Both the position numbers and the translations under genes were made by a program. DNA of 10,931 nt from JBJKRF01 sp046704785 (GTDB lineage Bacteria > Chloroflexota > Anaerolineae > Anaerolineales > Villigracilaceae), in NCBI GenBank assembly GCA_046704785.1, contig JBJKRF010000118.1, positions 1 through 10,931 on the forward strand. The letters run 5' to 3'. Within the stretch, counting starts at the first letter, position 1, and every line of letters begins with the position of its first letter. Under the pieces are notes generated by a model. It was not told the origin of the DNA. It ran no database searches and worked only from the letters and a program-made list of their open reading frames with translations. This document shows positions 1 through 5,894 of this stretch, in pieces.

Positions 1-90
1 GGTGTCTAAAGATTTTTTTATTTTTTGTGTGGGGGGTGTGTGTTTTGTGTGGGGGGGGGGGGGGCCGCGCCCCCCCCCCCCACACCCCAA
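1..90. other. Low-complexity homopolymer contig end, probable artefact
   Basis: The stretch consists of T-runs and GT-runs followed by 14 G (51-64), a short CCGCG spacer and 12 C (70-81), then ACACCCC. The G and C arms, with flanking GTGT and ACAC, form an imperfect fold-back (about 47-64 against 70-85). Nothing coding can be supported here. Sequence of normal composition starts at about position 90. The most likely explanation is a sequencing or assembly artefact at a contig end, although a real G/C-rich hairpin cannot be excluded. Confidence 0.7.
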
Positions 91-160
91 TTATCTGTTT
101 CGTCACGCTGATTCCCAAAGAGCCAGCAGCCTTCTTTGCATAGTCCATGATGTGTCTGTG

Positions 161-166
161 TATAAT
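161..166 (+). promoter_or_regulatory. -10 box (TATAAT) for a possible leaderless mRNA
   Basis: A perfect consensus TATAAT lies five bases before the ATG at 172. A transcript starting 6-7 bases after it would begin at or near the start codon. The best -35 candidate, TTGCAT at 136-141, is weak and has a long 19-base spacer. There is no Shine-Dalgarno sequence in front of the gene, which fits a leaderless message. Confidence 0.5.
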
Positions 167-171
167 TGGGT

Positions 172-642
172 ATGCCTTATTTGATCGATGGCCATAACCT
201 GGTGCCCAAAATGGGCCTGCGGCTCGACTCCCTCAATGACGAGAATGAACTGGTCGAGCGCCTGAACGAATTTTGCCGTCTATCGCGTAAATCGAAGCTG
301 GAAGTCTATTTTGACAATGCGCCCGCCGGCCAGCTCAAATCACGCAAAATTGGCCTGGTAACGGCGTACTTCATTCGCAAGCCTTTGATCGCGGATGAAG
401 CCATTCGTCAGCGGCTGAAAAAGCTGGGGAAAGCCGCCCGCAATTGGACGGTTGTCTCGTCAGACCGTTGGGTGCAACGGGAGTCACAGGCTTTAGGGGC
501 AACGGTCGTCTCTTCAGAGTCGTTTGCACGAACTGTCCAGAACACACTACATGCGGACCTCGCTCGTTCTGAAAGACACAATTCCATGAGTCAGGGCGAA
601 TTGGAAGAGTGGATTCAACTCTTTACACGAGGGAAAGGTTGA
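172..642 (+). CDS. NYN domain protein, YacP-like putative RNase
   Basis: The 156-residue protein looks like a YacP-type NYN (PIN-fold) domain, a family of putative metal-dependent endoribonucleases; Bacillus YacP/Rae1 is the studied relative. The opening MPYLIDGHNL carries the characteristic Asp6 and Asn9 after a hydrophobic strand. A second strand ends VYFDN (Asp48). Later acidic positions are Asp75 in IADEAIRQ and Asp98 in VVSSDRWVQ, followed by a strand and SSESF near residue 117. The length matches a stand-alone single-domain YacP protein. A TTG two codons upstream (166) is in frame, but ATG 172 gives the usual family N-terminus and sits just after a TATAAT box. The protein is soluble with no signal peptide. 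It appears monocistronic, since 350 non-coding bases follow. Nuclease activity is inferred from the fold only. Confidence 0.82.
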   Translation: MPYLIDGHNLVPKMGLRLDSLNDENELVERLNEFCRLSRKSKLEVYFDNAPAGQLKSRKIGLVTAYFIRKPLIADEAIRQRLKKLGKAARNWTVVSSDRWVQRESQALGATVVSSESFARTVQNTLHADLARSERHNSMSQGELEEWIQLFTRGKG

Positions 643-706
643 CCTTACGAAATTCTAATCGATAGTTAATACTTTTAAGACCAAAATGGTGTATATTCAC
701 TCTATC

Positions 707-744
707 GACACCTGCCCTCCCAATTTACTGGTATATCAGGTGTC
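707..744. repeat. 8-bp perfect inverted repeat GACACCTG/CAGGTGTC
   Basis: GACACCTG at 707-714 is the exact reverse complement of CAGGTGTC at 737-744, separated by 22 bases. The half-site resembles that of the stronger repeat at 811-845 (CAGGTATGTC), so the two may belong to one element or bind one regulator. Confidence 0.5.
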
Positions 745-745
745 C

Positions 746-795
746 CCACCGAAACCAAGGCTTGCATGCCCCCCCCATGCCAACCTGATCGGTGG
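746..795. repeat. Inverted repeat CCACCGA/TCGGTGG with inner GCATG/CATGC
   Basis: CCACCGA (746-752) pairs perfectly with TCGGTGG (789-795). Inside it GCATG (764-768) pairs with CATGC (776-780) around a run of cytosines. The nested arrangement would give a two-part stem. Its significance is unknown. Confidence 0.4.
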
Positions 796-810
796 TGTCC
801 CTCCCCCTCA

Positions 811-845
811 GATTGCCAGGTATGTCACAGACATACCTGGCAATC
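811..845. repeat. Perfect 16-bp inverted repeat (hairpin or operator)
   Basis: Bases 811-826 and 830-845 are perfect reverse complements, with only ACA (827-829) between them. The arm reads GATTGCCAGGTATGTC. No T-run follows on the plus strand (GCCATTATTATC comes next), so it is not a classic intrinsic terminator, though it could end the upstream transcript. Such a long exact dyad is also compatible with an operator or a dispersed palindromic element. Confidence 0.75.
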
Positions 846-912
846 GCCATTATTATCGGGGTATTGATTCTTAAGGGAGATTCTCCTTCTCTCAGTTGGC
901 TTCTTGTCAATG

Positions 913-956
913 CCGAAACGGACCTCACAAAGCAGTTTCATCCTGCTGATTTTCGG
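913..956. repeat. Weak nested inverted repeat upstream of the HDAC gene
   Basis: CCGAAA (913-918) pairs with TTTCGG (951-956), and inside it AGCAG (931-935) pairs with CTGCT (943-947). The arms are short and could occur by chance. The position, 37 bases before the HDAC start codon, is the only reason to record it. Confidence 0.25.
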
Positions 957-980
957 AGCGCCACCGAACTGTTTATCGCG

Positions 981-986
981 TAGAAT
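981..986 (+). promoter_or_regulatory. Possible -10 box (TAGAAT) just before the HDAC start
   Basis: TAGAAT matches the -10 consensus at five of six positions and lies six bases upstream of ATG 993, so transcription would start about at the start codon. No good -35 hexamer is visible at the expected distance, and there is no Shine-Dalgarno sequence. Confidence 0.35.
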
Positions 987-992
987 CAAACG

Positions 993-1988
993 ATGGATAC
1001 GGTATATACATTTGTCCTTTCACCGGGGCACAAGGACATTACTCACCCGGAGTCACCGACTCGTTTTTCGTTGCTCGATAAGGGGACCTTTCCTGCAGAG
1101 GAGCTTCCCACAGCGCCGGCAACGCTACCGGAGATCGGACGTGTCCATACGCCCGGCATGATCGAGCATTTGCAAGCTGCCTGCCGGCAGGGACCGGCCA
1201 TCATCGATAGTGCGCCCACCTTTGTGACGCAAAGTTCCTTTGGGGATGCACTTGATGCGGCCGGCGCAACCTTGGCCGCCACGCGGGCCGTGCTGCGCGG
1301 CGAGGCCCGGAACGCCTTTGCGTTGGTGCGGCCGCCCGGCCATCACGCCGAACCGCAACGTTCCATGGGATTCTGTCTGTTCAATAATGTGGCGGTGGCC
1401 GTCAAGGATGCGCTCACACAAACGCCTGGGCGGCTGCTGGTGGTCGATTATGACGCCCATCACGGCAATGGCACCGAACGCGCTTTCTGGGACGACGAGC
1501 GCGCCGGTTATTTCTCGACTCACCAGGAGCATATCTATCCCGGCAGCGGCTGGTTACAAGATGCGCCCCATGCCAGGGGCCGTATCGCCGATTTCCCGCT
1601 GGCGGCCTATAGCGGCGACCAGGATTTTGCGCTGATCTTCGAGCAGGCGCTCAGACCGTTGGTCGAGGCTTTTCGTCCGCAGATGATGCTCGTTTCCGCC
1701 GGGTTCGACGCGCATTGGCGCGACCCGCTTACCTCTCTGGGGCTTTCCAGTGCGGGATATTATCACTTGTCCAGACGGTTGGTCGATTTGGCGGAAGAAT
1801 TCTGCAGCGGGAAAATCGTCTTTGTGTTGGAAGGCGGGTACGACCCCGAAAACGTCGCCAACGGCGTCGGGACGGTTTTTGCCGCGCTGACGGGGAGTCG
1901 CTCACCGCACGTGACGGACGCCTGTCCACATCCGGAGCCGGACGTCACAGAACGCATCGCGGCATTCCGAAAATGGCACGGTATTTGA
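993..1988 (+). CDS. Histone deacetylase family protein (Zn amidohydrolase)
   Basis: This 331-residue protein is a complete arginase/deacetylase-fold enzyme of the HDAC/AcuC/acetylpolyamine amidohydrolase superfamily, which removes acetyl groups from lysine or polyamine amines using a bound zinc. All key motifs are present: HPESPTRF (18-25), the tandem His pair in RPPGHHAE (His117, His118), MGFCLFNN (125-132), and VDYDAHHGNG with zinc ligands Asp154 and His156. The third ligand is Asp239 in SAGFDAH, and the catalytic Tyr283 lies in LEGGYD. The length is typical of bacterial single-domain members, and no signal peptide is seen. The LEGGYD and GFDAHWRDP motifs look more like class II-type bacterial enzymes than eukaryotic class I. 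The natural substrate cannot be told from sequence; no acetyltransferase or acetyl-CoA synthetase gene is adjacent. The gene starts six bases after a -10-like hexamer and is followed by a gap of 217 bases. Confidence 0.93.
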   Translation: MDTVYTFVLSPGHKDITHPESPTRFSLLDKGTFPAEELPTAPATLPEIGRVHTPGMIEHLQAACRQGPAIIDSAPTFVTQSSFGDALDAAGATLAATRAVLRGEARNAFALVRPPGHHAEPQRSMGFCLFNNVAVAVKDALTQTPGRLLVVDYDAHHGNGTERAFWDDERAGYFSTHQEHIYPGSGWLQDAPHARGRIADFPLAAYSGDQDFALIFEQALRPLVEAFRPQMMLVSAGFDAHWRDPLTSLGLSSAGYYHLSRRLVDLAEEFCSGKIVFVLEGGYDPENVANGVGTVFAALTGSRSPHVTDACPHPEPDVTERIAAFRKWHGI

Positions 1989-2118
1989 GTTTGGCCGAGA
2001 GGCAGCTTGCGGGCCTATCGGGAACAACTTGGCCCAAAGGGAGGTCTTAACAAAAGAGCCAGCAATATCGACCCATCGTACCGGTTCTTCCTCGAAACGA
2101 TGCCGACCCTTTGGCGTT

Positions 2119-2124
2119 TATAAT
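2119..2124 (+). promoter_or_regulatory. -10 box (TATAAT) for the MaoC-PBP operon
   Basis: A perfect TATAAT lies in the gap after the HDAC gene, giving a transcript start near 2131 and a leader of about 75 bases before the MaoC gene. No convincing -35 hexamer is seen 16-18 bases upstream. Confidence 0.45.
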
Positions 2125-2161
2125 AGCAGACGTATTCTTTCGATAAGAGATTTGGACATCG

Positions 2162-2180
2162 CTCCCGGCAATGCCCGGAG
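2162..2180 (+). other. Small hairpin in the MaoC gene leader
   Basis: CTCC (2162-2165) pairs with GGAG (2177-2180) and GGC (2167-2169) with GCC (2173-2175), leaving a C/C mismatch and an AAT loop. It lies between the putative promoter and the ribosome binding site. It could influence translation or be an operator, but is short enough to be chance. Confidence 0.3.
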
Positions 2181-2192
2181 AACTCTACGATG

Positions 2193-2198
2193 AAGGAG
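2193..2198 (+). promoter_or_regulatory. Ribosome binding site (AAGGAG) of the MaoC gene
   Basis: AAGGAG sits seven bases before ATG 2206. It is one of only two clear Shine-Dalgarno sequences in the window and fixes the start of the MaoC gene. Confidence 0.8.
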
Positions 2199-2205
2199 AA
2201 CAAGG

Positions 2206-2670
2206 ATGAGTGATCTACATCTTGTAAAAGGGATGTTCTTTGAAGAATTCGAAGTCGGACAGAAAATCACGTCGGTAGGGCGCACAGTCACCGAACACGA
2301 CATCGTCACGTTTGCCGGGCTGTCCGGCGATTTCAACCTGATCCATACCAATGCCGAATTCGCCAAAGAGACTCCTTTCGGACAACGGGTTGCCCACGGG
2401 TTGCTGGGGCTGGCGATTGCCTCCGGGCTTGCCGTGCAGACCGGGGTGTTGGGCGAGAACGTCATCGCTTTTCGCGAGGTGGGCGAATGGAAATTCGTCA
2501 AACCGATTTTCATTGGCGATACCGTGCATGTTGTCATGGAAGTAGCCGAACTCAAGCCTTTCCCACGCTTGAACAGCGGCGCCGTGACACTTTCTGTTCA
2601 CGTCGACAACCAGTCCGACGAGACGACCATGAAGGGTCTCTGGACGGTGCTGGTGAAGACCCGCTCCTAG
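2206..2670 (+). CDS. MaoC-like dehydratase (hot-dog fold hydratase)
   Basis: The 154-residue protein is a single hot-dog MaoC/(R)-specific enoyl-CoA hydratase-type domain. These enzymes add water to, or remove it from, acyl-CoA thioesters in fatty acid, polyhydroxyalkanoate or related pathways. FEEFEVGQ (12-19) and TVTEHDIVTFAGLSGDFN (27-44) are typical of the family. The catalytic pair is Asp42 and His47 in DFNLIH, where the usual motif is D-x-N-P-[IL]-H; here Pro is replaced by Leu. RVAHGLLG (61-68) and the C-terminal GDTVHV strand region also match. The protein is cytosolic and of normal length for the stand-alone type. It has a strong ribosome binding site and lies 10 bases ahead of the penicillin-binding protein gene, so the two are probably co-transcribed, though no functional link is evident. 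The actual substrate cannot be assigned. Confidence 0.9.
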   Translation: MSDLHLVKGMFFEEFEVGQKITSVGRTVTEHDIVTFAGLSGDFNLIHTNAEFAKETPFGQRVAHGLLGLAIASGLAVQTGVLGENVIAFREVGEWKFVKPIFIGDTVHVVMEVAELKPFPRLNSGAVTLSVHVDNQSDETTMKGLWTVLVKTRS

Positions 2671-2680
2671 CATAACTGGA

Positions 2681-5600
2681 ATGTCTGACTCGAATTTTCC
2701 TCCCGACGATTACCGCTACGTGCCGCGCCTGGAACCGGAAGACCAGGACGACGAACGACCCGATTCCCAGGCACCGGACGACGATCTGGCGGCTACCCGT
2801 CGCGCGACTCCCTACGAATCGCAGACGATCCTGCCGGATGGCGGCATGTCGGGGCGGGCCTCGCCGCCGCCGCTCTATCCGGGCCCCGACCTGACGTTGC
2901 CCGAACACGTGGACGAATTGGATTTGAGCGCAACCCGGGTTACGCCGGCGGCGGTTCAGGTGACCACACGCCACCGTCCGCCCAACGGGGGACGCCCGCC
3001 CATCGACTGGGGCCGCAGCATGGGCTGCTTTCTGCGTGGGCTGGTGGTGTTGCTCTTCCTGGCGGCGGCGCTTGCTATCCTGGCGGCCATCCTCGGCGTG
3101 GTAGCCTACGCCTCCATTGCCTCCACCCTGCCCAGCGTCGACGACCTGCGCCAGCGTTCTTCCCAATTCGAAACGACGCGCATCCTTGACCGCAACGGCG
3201 ACCTGCTCTACGAAATTCTCGATCCGAACGCCGGACGGCGCACTTACGTCCCGTTGAGCCAGATCTCGCCGAACATGATCGCAGCGACGATTGCCACCGA
3301 GGACAAGGATTTTTACAGCCATCCGGGCTTCGACCCGATTGCTATTATCCGTGCTTTATGGCAGAACTACACCGAAGGCGACACCGTCTCCGGCGCTTCG
3401 ACCATTACGCAGCAACTGGCGCGCGCTTTGCTGCTCACCCCGGAGGAACGTGCCCAGCGCACCTATTTGCGTAAAGCGCGTGAGATCATCCTGGCAGCCG
3501 AGATTACGCGCCGCTACAGCAAGGACGAAATCCTCGAACTGTACCTGAACGAAAACTATTATGGCAACTTGGCTTACGGGATCGAAGCGGCCGCCGAGAC
3601 GTATTTCCATACCAGCGCCGATAAGTTGACTCTGGCCCAGGCCTCCTTCCTGGCCGGGCTGCCCCAGGCGCCCTCGGTCTACGACATCTACACCAACCGC
3701 AACGCCACCCTGGAACGACAGAAGCAAGTGCTGGTCCTGATGTTCCAGGATAGCAATGAAAAAAAATGCATCGCCGTCAGTAACAGTTCGACTCCTATAT
3801 GCGTGACCGTCCAGGATGCACTGGACGCCTCCAAGCAGATGGAAGATTTCAATTTTCCCACGCCAGATGTCAATATCCGCTATCCGCACTGGGTGCAGTT
3901 CATCCGTGAGCAACTGGAATCCCAGTACGACCCGCAGACCATCTATCGCTCCGGTTTCACCGTCTACACCACGCTCGACCCCAACCTGCAGGACCTGGCG
4001 CAACAGATCGTCACGCAGCAGGTAGGGGCATTGGCCGATAAGCACGTCACCGATGGGGCGCTGGTTGCCATCCGACCCACAACGGGCGAAATTCTGGCAA
4101 TGGTGGGTTCGGCGGATTACTACAATGCGGCCATTTCTGGTCAGGTGAACATGGCGACCAGCCCCACCCGCCAGCCGGGTTCCTCGATCAAGCCGGTCAA
4201 CTACGTGGCCGCTTTCGAAAAAGGTTGGACGCCCGCCACGCTCATTTGGGATGTGCCCTCGGAATTTCCACCGTCCGGCAACCCCAACGACCCGCGCCCG
4301 CCTTACGTGCCCACCGACTACGACAATAAATTCCACGGCCCGGTCACCGTCCGCACCGCGCTATCCAATTCGTTCAACATCCCGGCCGTCAAGACGCTCC
4401 AATTCGTGGGCATTTATGACGACCCGAACACACCCCAAAAGGACGGTATGATCGGTACCGCCGAACGGCTGGGCATCACAACGTTTACCCGAGACGACTA
4501 CGGGTTGTCCCTGACCCTCGGCGGGGGTGAAGTCAGCCTGTTGCAACTGACCGGTGCTTATTCGGTCTTCGCCAACGCCGGGGTGCGTATCCCGCCTGTC
4601 GGCATTTTGAAGATCACCGACAATGCAGGGAACGTCGTCTACCAGTACCAGGTGCCCAAGGGCGATCAGGCCATCAGTCCGCAGCACGCTTATTTGATGA
4701 CCTCCATCCTGTCTGATAACCAGGCGCGCTCCTGGATGTTCGGCAGCAACTCGGCCCTCAATCTGCCTTTCCCTGTGGCGGCCAAGACGGGCACTACCAA
4801 CGATTTCCGCGATAACTGGACCATGGGCTATACACCCGACCTGACCGTGGGCGTTTGGGTTGGTAACGCCGATTACACACCTATGGTCGGCACCACCGGT
4901 CTGTCGGGGGCGGCTCCCATCTGGTCGCAGTTCATGCAGGCCGCCGAAATGCAAATTACGAACAACCATCCCACGCCTTTTACGCGCCCGCCCGGGATCG
5001 TGGATAAAGTCATCTGTGCGATCTCCGGCGCCGAACCTTCCAAATGGTGCCCGCAGGAGCGCACTGAGATTTTTGCCGAAAACCAGCCACCCTTGCCTGC
5101 CGATGACGACCTGTGGAAGAAAGCCGTGATCGATACCTGGACGGGCCTGCTGGCTTCCTCTGATTGCAACGAGTTCGTTGACGACCAGATGACGATCAAC
5201 GTGACCGACCAATCGGCGCGGAGTTGGATTCGCAAGGATGCCGATGGAACCGCTTGGGCCAAATCGATGGGATTTGACCGTCCCTTCTTCTTTATCCCCG
5301 ATGGACAATGCCAATCCAGCAGCCCACACGCCTCGCTGTCTTTCCAAAGCCCCAGCGACGGCGACACGGTGACCACGACCAGCCTCGACATCAACGCCGT
5401 TGCATCGGCTACCAACGGATTCAAGGATTGGCACCTCGACTGGGCCAAAGGGGACAACCCGAATGACGGTGACTGGCAGGTGTTGAAGCAGAGCGACCAA
5501 CAGGTGAAGGACCCCGCAACGATCTACAACTGGGACTTAAGCCAACTCGGCGACGGCACTTATAGTTTGCGCCTGTATATGGATAATAGCAATGGCGGCT

Positions 5601-5827
5601 ACGCCAAGAAAAGTATTACCGTCAAAGTGCAATTGCCCACCCCCACGCCAACTCTCACGCCTACGGCCTTGCCGCCAACGCCCACCGATACGGCTCTGCC
5701 GCCGACAAACACACCCCTTCCAACCTCTACCAATACGCCGGTACCGACGCCCACCGGTACGCCAATCCCTGTAGATACTGCTGTTCCAACCAATACCCTG
5801 GTGCCCACCGCCACAACGTCGCCGTAA
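2681..5827 (+). CDS. Class A penicillin-binding protein (glycosyltransferase/transpeptidase)
   Basis: This 1048-residue bifunctional enzyme polymerises lipid II glycan strands and cross-links peptidoglycan at the outer face of the membrane. Residues 1-115 are an acidic, Pro-rich cytoplasmic extension, followed by one membrane helix (about 117-145). The GT51 domain has ATEDKDFYSHPG with catalytic Glu207, GASTITQQLAR (238-248), RKARE (264-268) and the ILELYLNENYYG segment (284-295). The transpeptidase domain has SxxK at Ser501/Lys504 (PGSSIK), SxN at 564-566 (SFN) and KTGT at 702-705. After it come a Cys-containing linker, a beta-rich Ig-like domain (about 884-984) and a Pro/Thr tail (986-1048). 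Cys363 and Cys374 flank a short insert before the transpeptidase domain and might form a disulfide. At over 1000 residues it is longer than most family members because of the two extensions. ATG 2681 lies 10 bases after the MaoC stop, with no clear ribosome binding site. Confidence 0.96.
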   Translation: MSDSNFPPDDYRYVPRLEPEDQDDERPDSQAPDDDLAATRRATPYESQTILPDGGMSGRASPPPLYPGPDLTLPEHVDELDLSATRVTPAAVQVTTRHRPPNGGRPPIDWGRSMGCFLRGLVVLLFLAAALAILAAILGVVAYASIASTLPSVDDLRQRSSQFETTRILDRNGDLLYEILDPNAGRRTYVPLSQISPNMIAATIATEDKDFYSHPGFDPIAIIRALWQNYTEGDTVSGASTITQQLARALLLTPEERAQRTYLRKAREIILAAEITRRYSKDEILELYLNENYYGNLAYGIEAAAETYFHTSADKLTLAQASFLAGLPQAPSVYDIYTNRNATLERQKQVLVLMFQDSNEKKCIAVSNSSTPICVTVQDALDASKQMEDFNFPTPDVNIRYPHWVQFIREQLESQYDPQTIYRSGFTVYTTLDPNLQDLAQQIVTQQVGALADKHVTDGALVAIRPTTGEILAMVGSADYYNAAISGQVNMATSPTRQPGSSIKPVNYVAAFEKGWTPATLIWDVPSEFPPSGNPNDPRPPYVPTDYDNKFHGPVTVRTALSNSFNIPAVKTLQFVGIYDDPNTPQKDGMIGTAERLGITTFTRDDYGLSLTLGGGEVSLLQLTGAYSVFANAGVRIPPVGILKITDNAGNVVYQYQVPKGDQAISPQHAYLMTSILSDNQARSWMFGSNSALNLPFPVAAKTGTTNDFRDNWTMGYTPDLTVGVWVGNADYTPMVGTTGLSGAAPIWSQFMQAAEMQITNNHPTPFTRPPGIVDKVICAISGAEPSKWCPQERTEIFAENQPPLPADDDLWKKAVIDTWTGLLASSDCNEFVDDQMTINVTDQSARSWIRKDADGTAWAKSMGFDRPFFFIPDGQCQSSSPHASLSFQSPSDGDTVTTTSLDINAVASATNGFKDWHLDWAKGDNPNDGDWQVLKQSDQQVKDPATIYNWDLSQLGDGTYSLRLYMDNSNGGYAKKSITVKVQLPTPTPTLTPTALPPTPTDTALPPTNTPLPTSTNTPVPTPTGTPIPVDTAVPTNTLVPTATTSP
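5636..5824 (+). repeat. Pro/Thr-rich low-complexity coding repeat
   Basis: The last 63 codons of the penicillin-binding protein encode degenerate TPTP / PPTNTP / PTSTNTP units. Such tails are common on secreted Anaerolineae proteins, usually as extended, possibly glycosylated linkers. Here the tail ends the protein with no anchor or further domain after it. Confidence 0.8.
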
Positions 5828-5831
5828 ACAA

Positions 5832-5871
5832 TGACGAAGAGCCGCACGCTCAGAAGTGCGGCTCTTCGTCA
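5832..5871. terminator. Stem-loop terminator between convergent genes
   Basis: Bases 5832-5847 and 5856-5871 are perfect 16-bp reverse complements around an 8-base loop (GCTCAGAA). The stem begins five bases after the penicillin-binding protein stop codon and lies 23 bases beyond the stop of the convergent gene, so it can serve both. There is no strong U-run on the plus strand; the minus strand has only the short TTGTTT after the stem. Confidence 0.8.
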
Positions 5872-5894
5872 ATAAGTGTTGCCGAAACCGGCGC

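Larger units (their letters stand above)
643..992. other. Non-coding region with several inverted repeats
   Basis: This 350-base gap holds no convincing gene; short open frames inside it have no recognisable protein and overlap the palindromes. It contains at least three nested or tandem inverted repeats (707-744, 746-795 and 811-845), a weak one (913-956), a C8 run at 769-776, and the putative HDAC -10 box at its right edge. The density of palindromes suggests a dispersed repeat element, a structured RNA or an operator cluster. None can be named. Confidence 0.6.

Noticed and set aside
2..184. Short plus-strand frame at the left edge
   Set aside because: It is translated largely from homopolymer runs and overlaps the true start of the NYN gene.
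700..850. CRISPR array in the repeat-rich gap
   Set aside because: The repeats are inverted, differ in length and are not regularly spaced with unique spacers.
686..928. Small open frames on both strands between the NYN and HDAC genes
   Set aside because: They run through palindromic non-coding sequence, have no ribosome binding sites and encode no recognisable protein.
1989..2050. Terminator after the HDAC gene (GGGCC/GGCCC around 2010-2034)
   Set aside because: The stem is only five base pairs with a long loop and no T-run, so it is too weak to call.
2125..2205. Riboswitch in the MaoC leader
   Set aside because: The leader is about 75 bases with only one small hairpin and no recognisable aptamer core.
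3356..5500. Long minus-strand open frames (3356-4336 and 4361-5500) opposite the PBP gene
   Set aside because: They lie wholly opposite a gene with unambiguous catalytic motifs, show no recognisable domain, and are expected from its GC-rich codon usage.
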